From positions 186,001 through 250,000 of the forward strand of contig NZ_JACLYU010000002.1 of NCBI RefSeq assembly GCF_016899725.1: a stretch of DNA of 64,000 nt. The letters run 5' to 3'. Position numbers and translations under genes: made by a program. Shown here piece by piece: positions 38,029 through 46,870 of the stretch (position 1 is its first letter; each line of letters begins with the position of its first letter). Origin of the DNA: Bifidobacterium pullorum subsp. saeculare (lineage in GTDB: Bacteria; Actinomycetota; Actinomycetes; Actinomycetales; Bifidobacteriaceae). The notes under the pieces were generated by a model. That model did no database searches, was not told where the DNA came from, and saw nothing but the letters and a program-made list of their open reading frames with translations.

Positions 38029-38220
38029 TACGGCGAACCGTACCCCTGCACGGCGAACCGTACGCTGACTAGCAGTAAGCGTACGGTTCGCCGTACTGAC
38101 ACGAAGGCCATGCGGCAAACCGTACTGTGACGGCGCGTAAGAGTACGGTTCGCCGCACTGAATTCACCTGTATACGGCAAACCGTACGCTGAGCGGACGT
38201 AAGAGTACGGTTCGCCGCAC
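38029..38220. repeat. Array of nested palindromes, 62-bp period
   Basis: Seven copies of a 14-16 bp near-palindrome (type GTACGGTTCGCCGTAC, tetraloop TTCG or CGAA) stand at 38029, 38049, 38081, 38112, 38143, 38173 and 38205. Their centres alternate 33 and 29 bp apart after the first, so pairs in opposite orientation repeat with an exact 62-bp period three times. Each pair forms a larger dyad: the first has perfect 17-nt arms (38050-38066 and 38078-38094); the second and third carry a CAAA variant loop. Loops keep the ends TGA...GTAAG, while the 14-16 nt linkers between dyads keep their length but not their sequence. No other copy is seen in the window. Confidence 0.9.
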
Positions 38221-38320
38221 AAGCACCGCACGCTGCCCGGAATGATACGGGAACACATCCGCCCGTAGAACCGTGCCGCAGCGTGACTGAGGGTGGCTGA
38301 TGGCCCGCTCTCCACCCCCA

Positions 38321-38356
38321 GTCAGCTTCGCTGACAGCCCCGCCGGCGGGGGGGGG
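38321..38356. repeat. Short hairpin followed by a nine-G tract
   Basis: GTCAGC-TTC-GCTGAC (38321-38335) is a perfect 6-bp hairpin. It is followed by CCCGCCGGC and a run of nine G (38348-38356). Homopolymers of this length are prone to slippage. It lies downstream of the zur stop. Confidence 0.6.
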
Positions 38357-38411
38357 CCAATCCATCCCGCCTGCAGCGGGAGACACGGCCTGTTCCGGAC
38401 AACGGGCCTGG

Positions 38412-38816
38412 CTACTCCCGGGGATTCTCCCCGCGGCATTCGGGGCACAGGCCGAACACCTCGAGCGTGTGGCGTTCGACGGTGAAGCCGTGGCGGTCGG
38501 CGATGCCGCGCAGCCAGGTCTCGCTGGGCGGCTCGATCTCCACGGTGCGGCCGCAGTTGCGGCACACCAGGTGATGGTGGTGGCCGTCGTCGCCGCACAG
38601 GCGGAACAGTTGCTGGCCGTCGAGACGCACGGTGTCGGCCTCGCCGGCGTCCGCCAAGGCGTTCAACTGGCGGTACACGGTGGCCAGGCCGACCTTCTCG
38701 CCGGCGTCCTCGAGCCGGCGGAACAGCTCCTGGGCGGAGATGAACCCGTTGCACTCCCGCAGCTCGGAACGGATCGCGTCTTTCTGCCGGGTGTTGCGTT
38801 CGGTGCGTTCGCTCAT
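38412..38816 (-). CDS. zur: Zinc uptake regulator Zur (Fur family)
   Basis: A 134-residue Fur-family repressor. The winged helix (GFISAQELFRRLEDAG, GLATVYRQLNAL) is followed by the metal/dimer domain with HHHHLVC at 79-85. Structural-zinc CxxC pairs are at Cys85/Cys88 and Cys124/Cys127. The wording HHHHLVCRNCGRTVEIE is like actinobacterial Zur (FurB) rather than iron-sensing Fur. The Met at 38816 lies 8 nt after the purK stop. A matching box stands before the metal-lipoprotein gene downstream, its probable target. Confidence 0.88.
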   Translation of the reverse strand: MSERTERNTRQKDAIRSELRECNGFISAQELFRRLEDAGEKVGLATVYRQLNALADAGEADTVRLDGQQLFRLCGDDGHHHHLVCRNCGRTVEIEPPSETWLRGIADRHGFTVERHTLEVFGLCPECRGENPRE

Positions 38817-38824
38817 GGCCGGTC

Positions 38825-40000
38825 TCACGCCACCTTGAGGTCGTCCCAGCAGCCGGTGGCCTCCAGCTCGGAGACGGTGCGGGCGGGGTCGTCGGTGAGC
38901 ACGGTGATGTGGCCCATCTTGCGGTCGTGGCGCACCTCGGCCTTGCCGTAGTCGTGCACGTTCCACTCCGGATGGTCCTTGATGAGCGCGCGCGTGGGCT
39001 CCACATGCTGGCCGAGCACGTTGACCATGACGGCGGGGCTCAGCAGCCGCGGCTGCTCGAGCGGCCAGCCGGCGATGCCGCGGATATGCGCGTCGAACTG
39101 ATCGAAGGAGCACGCCTCGATCGTGTAGTGACCGGAGTTGTGCGGCCGGGGGGCGAGCTCGTTGACGATGACGCGGTCGTCCTTGGTGACGAACAGCTCG
39201 ATCGCCAGCGTGCCGGCCAGTTCGAAGCCCCGGGCCAGGCGGATGGCGAGCTCGTGCGCCTCGCGGGCCACCTCGGCGCTCACCTCGGCGGGGGCGATGG
39301 TCATGTGCAGGATGTTGTGGCGGTGTTCGTTGCGCACGATCGGGAAGGTCACGTAGTCGCGGCCGTTGCCGGAGACGAGGATCGACGCCTCGAAGGCGAA
39401 GTCGACGAAGCCCTCGAGGATGGACGGCGGGAAGCCGCCGCCGCGGTCGGCGCGCGCCCGCACCTTCTCCAGGTCCGCGTCGGAGCGCAGCACGGTCTGG
39501 CCGTGGCCGTCGTAGCCGCCCTCGCAGGTCTTGAGCACGGCCGGGTAGTGGATCTCGTCCAGCGCGGCGTCCAGCTCCTCAGTGCTGTTCACGGCGCGCC
39601 ACGGCGCGGTCGGCGTGCCATGGTCGTTGATGAACCGCTTCTCGCGCACGCGGTTCTGCGTCACGCGCAGCAGGTCGGTGCCCTGCGGGGCCGCGGCGAT
39701 GCCGCGCACCGCGTCGATGGCGTCGGCGTCCACGTTCTCGAACTCGTAGGTGAGCACGTCGCTTCTCTCGGCCAGCTCGTGGATGGCGGAGCGATCGTCG
39801 TATTCGGCGGTCACCTGGAAGTCGGCGACCTGCGCGGTCGGGCAGTCGGGGGTCGGGTCGAGCACGCCGACCTTGAACCCCATGTAGCGGGCGGACAGGG
39901 CCATCATGCGCCCGAGCTGGCCGCCGCCGACGATGCCGATTGTGTCACCGGGCAGCAGCATGGCCTTGCGGCCCTGGGTTTCCTCAGACAAGCTGGGCAT
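38825..40000 (-). CDS. purK: N5-carboxyaminoimidazole ribonucleotide synthase PurK
   Basis: PurK uses ATP and bicarbonate to convert AIR to N5-CAIR in purine synthesis; PurE then rearranges it. The 391-residue ATP-grasp protein has the N-terminal [20 protein letters not shown], the ATP-grasp loop ([12 protein letters not shown]) and [13 protein letters not shown]. The Met at 40000 lies inside the end of purE (17-bp overlap), suggesting coupled translation; an alternative Met at 39961 removes 13 residues. zur follows closely. Confidence 0.94.
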   Translation of the reverse strand: MPSLSEETQGRKAMLLPGDTIGIVGGGQLGRMMALSARYMGFKVGVLDPTPDCPTAQVADFQVTAEYDDRSAIHELAERSDVLTYEFENVDADAIDAVRGIAAAPQGTDLLRVTQNRVREKRFINDHGTPTAPWRAVNSTEELDAALDEIHYPAVLKTCEGGYDGHGQTVLRSDADLEKVRARADRGGGFPPSILEGFVDFAFEASILVSGNGRDYVTFPIVRNEHRHNILHMTIAPAEVSAEVAREAHELAIRLARGFELAGTLAIELFVTKDDRVIVNELAPRPHNSGHYTIEACSFDQFDAHIRGIAGWPLEQPRLLSPAVMVNVLGQHVEPTRALIKDHPEWNVHDYGKAEVRHDRKMGHITVLTDDPARTVSELEATGCWDDLKVA

Positions 40001-40484
40001 TGGATTCGGTCACCTTCTCCTTGAGTTCTTCGCGGTAGTCGGCGAGCGCGTCCGCCAGCCTCGGATCGAAGGCCGAGAGCATCTGCACGGCCAGCAGGCC
40101 GGCGTTCGTGGCGCCGGAGTTGCCGACGGCGGTGGTGGCCACCGGGATGCCGCCGGGCATCTGCACGATGGACAGCAGCGAATCCCAGCCGGAGAGCGCA
40201 TGCGAGCGCACCGGCACGCCGATGACGGGCAGCGTGGTCTGCGCGGCGACCATGCCGGGCAGGTGGGCGGCGCCGCCGGCGCCGGCGATGATGACCTTGA
40301 GGCCGGCCTCGCGCGCGTTGTGCGCGAACTCGGCCATGAGCTCGGGGGTGCGGTGGGCGGAGACGACCTGCTTGAGGTACGGCACCTGGAAGCGGTCGAG
40401 GATCTCGCAGGCGTGCTTCATCGTCTCCCAGTCGCTCGCCGATCCCATGATCACGGCGACTTCGGGCGTGGTTCCTTCGGTCAT
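39984..40484 (-). CDS. purE: N5-CAIR mutase PurE
   Basis: A 166-residue class I PurE that converts N5-CAIR to CAIR. The motifs [28 protein letters not shown] and [11 protein letters not shown] are intact. The Met at 40484 is preferred over 40490 because SD GGAGGT then has an 8-nt spacing. A -10 TATAGT at 40525-40520 gives a leader of about 30 nt. purK overlaps its end. Confidence 0.95.
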   Translation of the reverse strand: MTEGTTPEVAVIMGSASDWETMKHACEILDRFQVPYLKQVVSAHRTPELMAEFAHNAREAGLKVIIAGAGGAAHLPGMVAAQTTLPVIGVPVRSHALSGWDSLLSIVQMPGGIPVATTAVGNSGATNAGLLAVQMLSAFDPRLADALADYREELKEKVTESNAQLV

Positions 40485-40532
40485 TATCATTACCTCCGCG
40501 TTATTGAGAATACGAGTTCACTATACGCCTCC

Positions 40533-40560
40533 CCGGCCCGGCGGGCGGCCGCCGGGCCGG
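40533..40560 (-). terminator. GC-rich hairpin after the oxidoreductase gene
   Basis: CCGGCCCGGCGG (40533-40544) and CCGCCGGGCCGG (40549-40560) form a perfect 12-bp stem with a 4-nt loop, 6 nt past the stop of the leftward oxidoreductase gene and just upstream of the purE promoter. Confidence 0.6.
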
Positions 40561-40566
40561 CCCGGC

Positions 40567-41559
40567 TCACAGCTCGATGGCGGCCTTGCCGAACAAGTCG
40601 CCGTCCATGACGCGGCGGAACGCCTCCGGCGCCTGGTCGAGCCCGTGGTACGTCGTGTCGAGCACCGGGTGCAGGTCGGCGTGCTCCACGAAGCGCAGCA
40701 GGCGGGCGAAATCCTCACGCGTGCCCATCGTGGTGCCCTGCACGCGGATGTCCTGGAAGAACACGCGCGTCAGCTCGGCGCCGGGCTGGTCGCCGGTGGT
40801 GGCCCCGCACACGGCGATCGTGCCGCCGGGGCGCACCGAGCGCACCGAATGGGCCCAGGTGGCGGCGCCGACGGATTCGATGACCGCGTCCACCTTGCGC
40901 GGCAGACGTTCGCCGGCGCCGACGGCCAGGTCGGCACCGATGGCGAGCGCCTTGGCGCGCTTGGCCTCGGACCGGGAGGTGACGAACACCTCCAGCCCGG
41001 CCGCGTGTGCGAGCTGGATGGCCGCGGTGGACACGCCGCCGCCCGCGCCCTGCACGAGGATCGTGTCACCGGGGCGCACGCCCGCCGAGGCGAAGACCAG
41101 CGAGTAGGCGGTCAGCCAGCTCGTGCCGAGCGCGGCGGCCTCGGCCATCGTCAGGTTCGCGGGTTTGGGCAGCACGTTGGCGGAGGGCACGGCCGTTATC
41201 TCGGCCATCGTGCCCGGGTAGCGCTCGGAGAGGATGGAACGGCGTTCGCCGGGGGCGACGCCGTTGCCGTCGGATCCGACGACGGTGTAGGGGACCACCT
41301 CGGCGCCGGCCTTGAGACCGTGCCTGCCGGGGATGTCCTCCATGAGCACGCCGGCGGCGTCGGTTCCCAGGATCATCGGGCATTGGGAGGCGGCCAGGCC
41401 CACGCCTTTGAGACTCCAGACGTCATGGTGGTTGACGGTGACCGCCTTGACTTGGATCGGCGACCAGTACGGACGGGCCTCGGGTCCGGGCTGCTCGCCC
41501 ACCGTCAGCACGTCCAGGGGGTTCACGGCATCGATGCCGGATGCGTACACGGCCTTCAT
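40567..41559 (-). CDS. Quinone-oxidoreductase-like medium-chain dehydrogenase
   Basis: A 330-residue NAD(P)H-dependent oxidoreductase of the MDR superfamily. The GroES-like N-terminal half (MKAVYASG, ILGTDAAGV) lacks the catalytic-zinc cysteine cluster. The Rossmann half has ILVQGAGGGVSTAAIQLAHAAG. Such zinc-free members reduce quinones or enones; the substrate is unknown. SD AAGGAG is 6 nt before the Met at 41559. It has no obvious partner. Confidence 0.85.
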   Translation of the reverse strand: MKAVYASGIDAVNPLDVLTVGEQPGPEARPYWSPIQVKAVTVNHHDVWSLKGVGLAASQCPMILGTDAAGVLMEDIPGRHGLKAGAEVVPYTVVGSDGNGVAPGERRSILSERYPGTMAEITAVPSANVLPKPANLTMAEAAALGTSWLTAYSLVFASAGVRPGDTILVQGAGGGVSTAAIQLAHAAGLEVFVTSRSEAKRAKALAIGADLAVGAGERLPRKVDAVIESVGAATWAHSVRSVRPGGTIAVCGATTGDQPGAELTRVFFQDIRVQGTTMGTREDFARLLRFVEHADLHPVLDTTYHGLDQAPEAFRRVMDGDLFGKAAIEL

Positions 41560-41741
41560 CGGCGCTCCTTCACAGGGATTGGGGCTGGCGCCGCCCATTG
41601 TACGACCACCGTAGGCACATGTCATAACCCCAGCCGATGACCGCGATAACCGTCCATAAGCAAAGGGGATGACCGGGCCTGCACGTCAGATGGCATCGGC
41701 CGATAGGCTCATGGGCAACGTCAACAGAGAGGGGGAATCTC

Positions 41742-42584
41742 ATGACAGTCAAACCATTCACCATCGCCGCCGCAGTGGCCGTGATAATCGCAACCGCTCC
41801 GCTTTCGGCCTGCGGCTCCTCGCCATCGGCGTCCGGCGACGGCGCGACCGTTGTCCGTTTCGCTTTGGAAACGCAGGATCCGCCGTATTCGTACGCCGGT
41901 GAAGATGGCACGCCCAAGGGATTCGACGTCGACGTGCTCAAGGCCCTTGACCGCGAGCTCGGCGGTTACCGGTTCGAATACTCGTCCGTGGACTACCAGA
42001 CAGCGTTGGCCGGCACGAAGCAAGGTCGCTATGACGCACTGATCGGCGCGTTCTTCGCCACCCCGGCCCGCGCCAAGCAGTATCTGCTGTCCAAGCCGTA
42101 CGACTACTACTTCATGAATCTCGTCGTCCCCGAGGAAAGTCCCATCGATTCGCTGCAGGACCTCGATGGCAAGACACTTGACCCCATTGTGCCCACGGAT
42201 GGCCGGTACACCGCGATCCAAGCCTGGCTGAAGCGCCACCCCGACATATCGATCACCGTGCCGACGGTCACCAGCCAAGAGACCTTTCCGGACATGTTCA
42301 GGGCCGTGCACGATGGCACCTATGACGCCGTGTACCTGTCCAAGGCCCAATACGACGGGGTGGCAGACTCGCTGGGCTTCCCCATGAAGGTCACTGCCCC
42401 GGTCGATGCCGCGGGCACCGTCATCCTGTACGACAACAGCCAGCGGGACCTGCGCCATGCGGTGGATGGCGCCATCGACCGGCTCGTCGACGACGGCACC
42501 CTGCCCAAGCTCAACCAGCGTTACTTCCATCAGGACGACTTCGCGCTGGCGCGTCAGCTTGGCGTGGCACCGCGGGAATCATAG
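41742..42584 (+). CDS. Family 3 ABC substrate-binding lipoprotein (amino-acid type)
   Basis: A 280-residue lipoprotein with lipobox LSAC (Cys24) and a family 3 solute-binding domain (PPYSYAGEDGTPKGFDVDVLKAL, LIGAFFATPARAKQYLLSKPY), typical for polar amino acids such as glutamine or cystine. SD GAGGGGG and -10 TAGGCT (41704-41709) precede it. The permease gene that should follow is reduced to a fragment by an IS insertion, so the transporter is probably dead or must borrow a permease. The binding protein itself looks intact. Confidence 0.85.
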   Translation: MTVKPFTIAAAVAVIIATAPLSACGSSPSASGDGATVVRFALETQDPPYSYAGEDGTPKGFDVDVLKALDRELGGYRFEYSSVDYQTALAGTKQGRYDALIGAFFATPARAKQYLLSKPYDYYFMNLVVPEESPIDSLQDLDGKTLDPIVPTDGRYTAIQAWLKRHPDISITVPTVTSQETFPDMFRAVHDGTYDAVYLSKAQYDGVADSLGFPMKVTAPVDAAGTVILYDNSQRDLRHAVDGAIDRLVDDGTLPKLNQRYFHQDDFALARQLGVAPRES

Positions 42585-42594
42585 GACGGCTGCC

Positions 42595-42728
42595 ATGCCA
42601 TCGGGATTCTGACATTCCATCGTCCCCGGGCTCCTGGCGCATGTGCCGTCCACACTCCTGTACGCGGCAGTTCCCATAGCTGCGTCTCTCGTTTTCGGCA
42701 CCCTGCTATGCATGGTGCGGACCGGCAG
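42595..42728 (+). pseudogene. Amino-acid ABC permease, 5' remnant
   Basis: The frame read here begins MPSGF, meets TGA at codon 6, and continues as a HisM-type permease N-terminus (HSIVPGLLAHVPSTLLYAAV, FGTLLCMVRTGR). It then stops at the left end of the IS element. About 39 recognisable residues of an expected ~220 remain. It lies 10 nt behind the lipoprotein gene, the normal operon order. Confidence 0.8.
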
Positions 42729-44158
42729 GGGGGTGCGGATGTTTTTTTGGATGGTCGTGCGGCCAGTCCAAGGCTTCTGCGGTATTGCACGGGGCTCTGC
42801 CGGCCCGGGGATTTCTTGGTGCGTGTCTCATTGTGGTGGGTCAGGTAGGCGGCGAGCCGCCCGTGGAACTCGTCGTAGGCCACGTCCTTCCGGTCGCGGC
42901 AGTGGAGGAATTCGTTCCTGGGCCTGCCGAAGGATCCCTCGGCGGCGGCGTTGTCGGGGCCGCGGCCCTTGGCGCTCATGGACCGGACCAGCCCGTGTTC
43001 CTCGCGGATGCGGATCCATCCGGGCCGCCGGTGGTGACAGCCCCGGTCCGAGTGGGCCGTCGGTGTCTCGCCGGGCGCGGGCGTGGCGATGGCGTCGAGC
43101 GGCATGCCGTCGGCCATGGCCGCGTCCGGGCTGCGCGACAGCCTCCGGGAGACGACCATGCCGTCGAAGCGGTCGATGACCGGGGACGGCCGGCGCTTGT
43201 AGCCGTCCATGGCGGACCGGGTGGCGTCCGTCGGCCACGGCCGGTTCGGCGCCCCGGCGTGGAAGTCGCGCTCCACGAGGTTGGCGGGCGCCTCGGACGG
43301 CTCCCCCCTGTGGGGGCTCCGCCGCCTGGGCCTCTTCGGGCACACGGGCCGCGGCCCCTCCTCGCCCATGATGCGGCGCGCCGCCTTCTCCGAGACGGCC
43401 GGCGGGTCCGTCCCGTCCCGCCGCGGCATGGCATGGATGGCGCGGTAGCCCCGCACGCGCCCGCCCCTCTCGGACAGGGCGCGTATCCGTCCGCGCGGGA
43501 CGGCATGCCTGTCGCCGGCCTCCATGGCCGCGCGCTGGCAGTGGTGGGCGCCGCGCCCGGGACCCGTCGCGCCGGGGGCGGCGGCGGGACCGGACCCGCC
43601 CCTGACCCGTTCCACGGCCCGCGTCTTCTCCCGGTTCGCCGGCCCCTCCGGGACGGGACGCGGGTCGCCGGCCTTTGGAATGCCGATGGTCTCCCTCGTC
43701 ACCGCGTTCTCCGGACGCAGCTCCGCCATCCTCCGCCTCGGCTCGGCCGGATCGTCGCAGCCGTCGTCCGGCCGAGCGGCGCGGACGTCGCGCTCCCTCG
43801 CCATGGGCCCGCCGATTCCTTCCCCCTCGAACGCCTCGGCCCGCCTCCCCGCGCCCGTCGGCGAGCGGCCGACGTCCCTGGCGACGGCGGCGCGGCTCTC
43901 CCCGGCGATCACGCGCCTGGCGGCCCCCGCCCTGGCATCAAGCGTATACGGCACACGCCGCCTCCCGGAATGCCGCGGATCGCGGGACACCCAGTTCGCC
44001 AGCCCCGCCTCGGACGGATGGCCCGGCGCCGCGATCGTCCTCCTCAACGACATGCCATCCCGGAAATACAGATCGACCGCCCTGCGACGCTGCTCCTCGC
44101 CATACCTATCGGACTCCAATCCAGACACCCACGCGTCCAACCTTTCGACCGCACCCCC
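42729..44158 (-). mobile_element. IS3-family insertion sequence
   Basis: A 1430-bp element bounded by the inverted repeats GGGGGTGCGG (42729-42738) and CCGCACCCCC (44149-44158), with partial similarity inward (TTGGA). It carries one transposase gene and is strikingly GC-rich. No target duplication is evident: CAG precedes the left end and GCG follows the right end. The flanking sequences belong to two different genes (a permease start and an AraC tail), so a deletion accompanied or followed the insertion. Confidence 0.8.
42731..44140 (-). CDS. IS3-family transposase (single frame)
   Basis: About 470 residues inside the element. An N-terminal HTH (YGEEQRRRAVDLYFRDG) is followed by the HTH_21-like segment (VRGYRAIHAMPRR, KAARRIMGEEG) and an rve-type DDE core: Asp in WPTDATRSAM, Asp in HSDRG, Glu in NAAAEGSFGRPRNEF. 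OrfA and OrfB regions, usually joined by frameshifting, are in one open frame. No stop occurs before the left terminal repeat; the frame would run on to 42554 in the flank. A frameshift near the A7 run at the end, or normal use of a flanking stop, could explain this. Activity is uncertain. Confidence 0.75.
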
Positions 44159-44162
44159 GCGC

Positions 44163-44376
44163 CTATGGCATGGGCATCCATGACCAGATCACGGCCGACC
44201 GCATGAGCCATGCCTGCGATCTGCTGGGATCCACCGCGCTGCCGGTGACTCAGGTGGCGGCTGAATGCGGGTACGCGGACCCCCGGTATTTCATGCGTGT
44301 GTTCAAACGCCGTATGGGGGTCACCCCCACCCGGTACCGCGACAGCTTCTCCGGCACGTTGTTCAACACCGTGTAG
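44163..44376 (+). pseudogene. AraC-family regulator, C-terminal remnant
   Basis: About 70 residues of an AraC/XylS DNA-binding domain start right at the right end of the IS: ITADRMSHACDLLGSTALPV, VAAECGYADPRYFMRVFKRR and GVTPTRYR, then a stop at 44374. Only the second HTH and part of the first remain; the N-terminal domain is missing, removed with the IS event. Confidence 0.85.
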
Positions 44377-44629
44377 GAGGGGCGGCCTGATGGCATGTGG
44401 TGGCGGCCGGTGGCATCCGGTGGCATTCGGAGACCATCGGCGGCATCGGAGGAGAAAGGAATGCGCCGGACCATGAAAGCGCCTGTCGGCGCAAGGGCCG
44501 CTCGCGGCGGCAGAAAATGGAGCCCGGGGCTTAAGCACGGCCCGGCGCGGAACCCAGTATAGGGGATTCCGCGCCGCCACACGCGGGGTCCGGCGCCGCA
44601 CGCGCCATGGCATGCCGGGCTCCGGCCGG
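44377..44629. other. Non-coding stretch in the decay zone
   Basis: These 253 bp between the AraC remnant and the beta-glucuronidase pseudogene hold no recognisable gene. The left part has several imperfect GGTGGC/GGCGGC words, and an SD-like GGAGGAGAAAGG at 44447-44458 is not followed by a credible frame. Confidence 0.5.
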
Positions 44630-46337
44630 TCAGGCCTTGTAGCCGAAGTCGGGGATCGCGTGCCAGCGTTCGCGCAGCCAGTGGGCGGCGAGCTTGGGCT
44701 GGCGGTCGCGCGTGAGGATGCCCTTGCGGTTGCCTTCCACGCGCATCGGCCCCTGGATGGTGGAGAAATCAGCGAAGTTCCACAGCTGCTCGCCCACCAG
44801 CCAGGGGCGCCGGTCGAAGGCCGCGTCGCTCATCGCGTAGAAGTCGCGCTGGAATTCCTCGCTGAACATCTCGCCATGCGTGCCGTGGTAGCCCTCGATC
44901 GTGTCCGCGCCGTACTCGGTGAACATGACGGGCTTGCCCACGCCGTCCCAGAAATCGAGCTCGATGTCCAGCGCCTCGCGCGCGGCGTCGAGGTCGCCCG
45001 AAAGGTTGTACCAGCCGTAGTAGCGGTTGAGGCACACCACGTCCATGCAGCGGGTGGTGAGGTCCTTCGTGTAGTCGTTCTGGCAGGTCACCAGCGTGAC
45101 CGGGCGGTTCTGCGGGGCGAGCTCATGCGCCAGGGCGTGCAGCGGCAGGAAGTAGTCGTGCGCCAGCCGCGACTGCGCCATGTCGCCGTGGTCGCCGTCG
45201 AGCCTCGGCTCGTTGGCCAGCGACCACATGACCACGCACGGATGGTTCTTGTCGCGGCCGATCATGGCGCGGACCACGTCGCGGTGATGCGCCTGGACCA
45301 CGGGATTGCGGTACTGCGCCCAGCCAGCGGAACAGTGACAGGTCCTTCACATTGAGCACCGGGTCGGTGCCGCGCCCATGGAAGAAGGGGTCCTCGTGCT
45401 TGGCCGCGCCCTTGAAATAGAACGGACGCCCGTTGATCAGGAACCTCGTGCCCTCCACCGCGACCGTGCGGATGCCGAAGGTCTGGAGGTATTCGTCGGC
45501 GGCGTCGGCGTCGCCTCCGGCCGGCGTCAGCGTGATGCGGGCGGTGTACAGGTAGGCCGCGCCCGGATTCCACAGGCGCGCCCGCTCCACGGCCACGGTG
45601 CCGGCGGCGTGGCCGTTCCTCACCGTGGCATGGACGGCGGCGACCTCGCGGCCGTCCTCGTCGACGATGCCGATGCGCACGGCGGCGCCCTCGGCCTGCG
45701 GGCCGGCGGCCGCGACATCGACGCGCAGGTCGGCCCGGGCGGCGACGCGGCGCGGGCCGGCGGCAGCGCCGTCGCCGGCCCCGGTGGCGTCGTCCCCGTC
45801 GTCTCCGATCGACGTGGTGACGACCGTCACGTCCTCGATATAGGCGGCGGCCGGCATCAGCGCCAGCTCGACGTGGCGGTTGAGGCCCGCATAATTGAAG
45901 AAGTCGAAGTTCGGCAGATTCTGCGGCCGGGCGTGCCGCTTGGCGGCCTCCACCGAGGGGATGCCCGCGTTGTCCGAGCCGAAGAACGCGACGCCGCCCT
46001 CGTTGCCCACCGGCAGCGTGGACTGGTTGACGCGGTTGTCCACCGCCACCGTCAGCAGGTTCGCCCCCTCGCGCAGCCGGCCGGTCACGTCGAATTCGAA
46101 GGGCAGGAAGCCGCCGACATGCCCGCCCAGGCGCTCGCCGTTGAGGAACACCTCGGCCCGGTGCGTGGCCGCGTCGAAGCGCAGCACCACGCGCTGGCCG
46201 CGGCCCAGGCGCTCGGGCAGTGTGACCGTGCGCTGGTAGACGACCCAGCCGTAGTGCGCGCGCAGGTCCGCCACGTCGTCCTGGTCGTTGTACGACCCGG
46301 GCACCGCCATCGGCAGCGGGTCGGGCAGCGGCGCCCG
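44630..46337 (-). pseudogene. uidA: Beta-glucuronidase (GH2), truncated with internal deletion
   Basis: A GH2 beta-glucuronidase broken in two ways. The 5' end is missing: similarity begins at LPDPLPMAVPGSYNDQ near 46325, where the DUF4143 fragment abuts. Inside, the frame ending VLNVKDLSLFRWLGA (near 45325) changes to another frame beginning QYRNPVVQAHHRD; by comparison with the family about 60 codons are deleted and the frame is shifted at that join. Downstream, MWSLANEP (acid/base Glu) and VMFTEYGADT (nucleophile Glu) are intact, so the loss may be recent. No active enzyme can be made. Confidence 0.88.
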
Positions 46338-46830
46338 CAAATACGCCGGCAGCTTGCAATGGCTATATGACGCGGGCATCGTCAACTTCTGCCATTGCCT
46401 GACCAAACCCGAACTGCCGCTGGAAGACAACGCGGACAACGCCCGGTTCAAGGTGTACATGCGTGACACGGGGTTGCTCATGGCCATGCTGGAGGACGGC
46501 GCCCAGCGCGACGTGGTGGTCAACAAGGACCTCGGTATCTACAAGGGCGCGATCTACGAGAACATCGTGGGCGACATGTTCGCCAAGCAGGGCAAGCGGC
46601 TGTACTACTTCGAGAAGAACAGCCGGCTGGAGATGGACTTCTTCATCCGCTACCACGACATGGCCACGGCCGTGGAGGTGAAGGCCTCGGCCAACCGCCA
46701 GGCCAAGTCCATGCGCTCGCTCATCGAGAACTACGGCGTCAGGCACGGCATCAAGCTGTCGCCCGGCAACGTCGGCACGATCGGCGGTACGGTCGAGGTC
46801 CTGCCCCTGTGGATGGCCATGTTCCTATAG
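46338..46830 (+). pseudogene. DUF4143-type ATPase, C-terminal remnant
   Basis: About 164 residues of the C-terminal half of an AAA/DUF4143 ATP-binding protein: RKYAGSLQWLYDAGIV, RFKVYMRDTGLLMAML and the nuclease-like FFIRYHDMATAVEVKASANR. The ATPase half is missing and the 5' edge meets the truncated beta-glucuronidase gene head to head, marking a second rearrangement point at about 46337. The frame is open to its stop. Confidence 0.82.
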
Positions 46831-46870
46831 GACTCATAGGACTGATTGCGCGTCCGCCTGGCCTGATGGG

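Larger units (their letters stand above)
37880..38411. other. Long intergenic region between zur and the metal lipoprotein gene
   Basis: This 532-bp non-coding stretch holds, from left to right, the lipoprotein promoter with its Zur-like box, a 192-bp array of nested palindromes (38029-38220), a more degenerate inverted segment (38244-38280), a short hairpin with a G-tract (38321-38356) and the zur 3' flank. Apparent open frames here are products of the repeats, because the 62-bp period shifts frame every unit. Confidence 0.8.

Noticed and set aside
38029..38220. CRISPR array
   Set aside because: Repeats alternate in orientation, are not identical, linkers are only 14-17 nt, and no cas gene is present.
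37953..38386. Small proteins encoded by the palindrome array
   Set aside because: Open frames recur (RTL, RRTV words) only because of the repeats; the 62-bp period changes frame at each unit.
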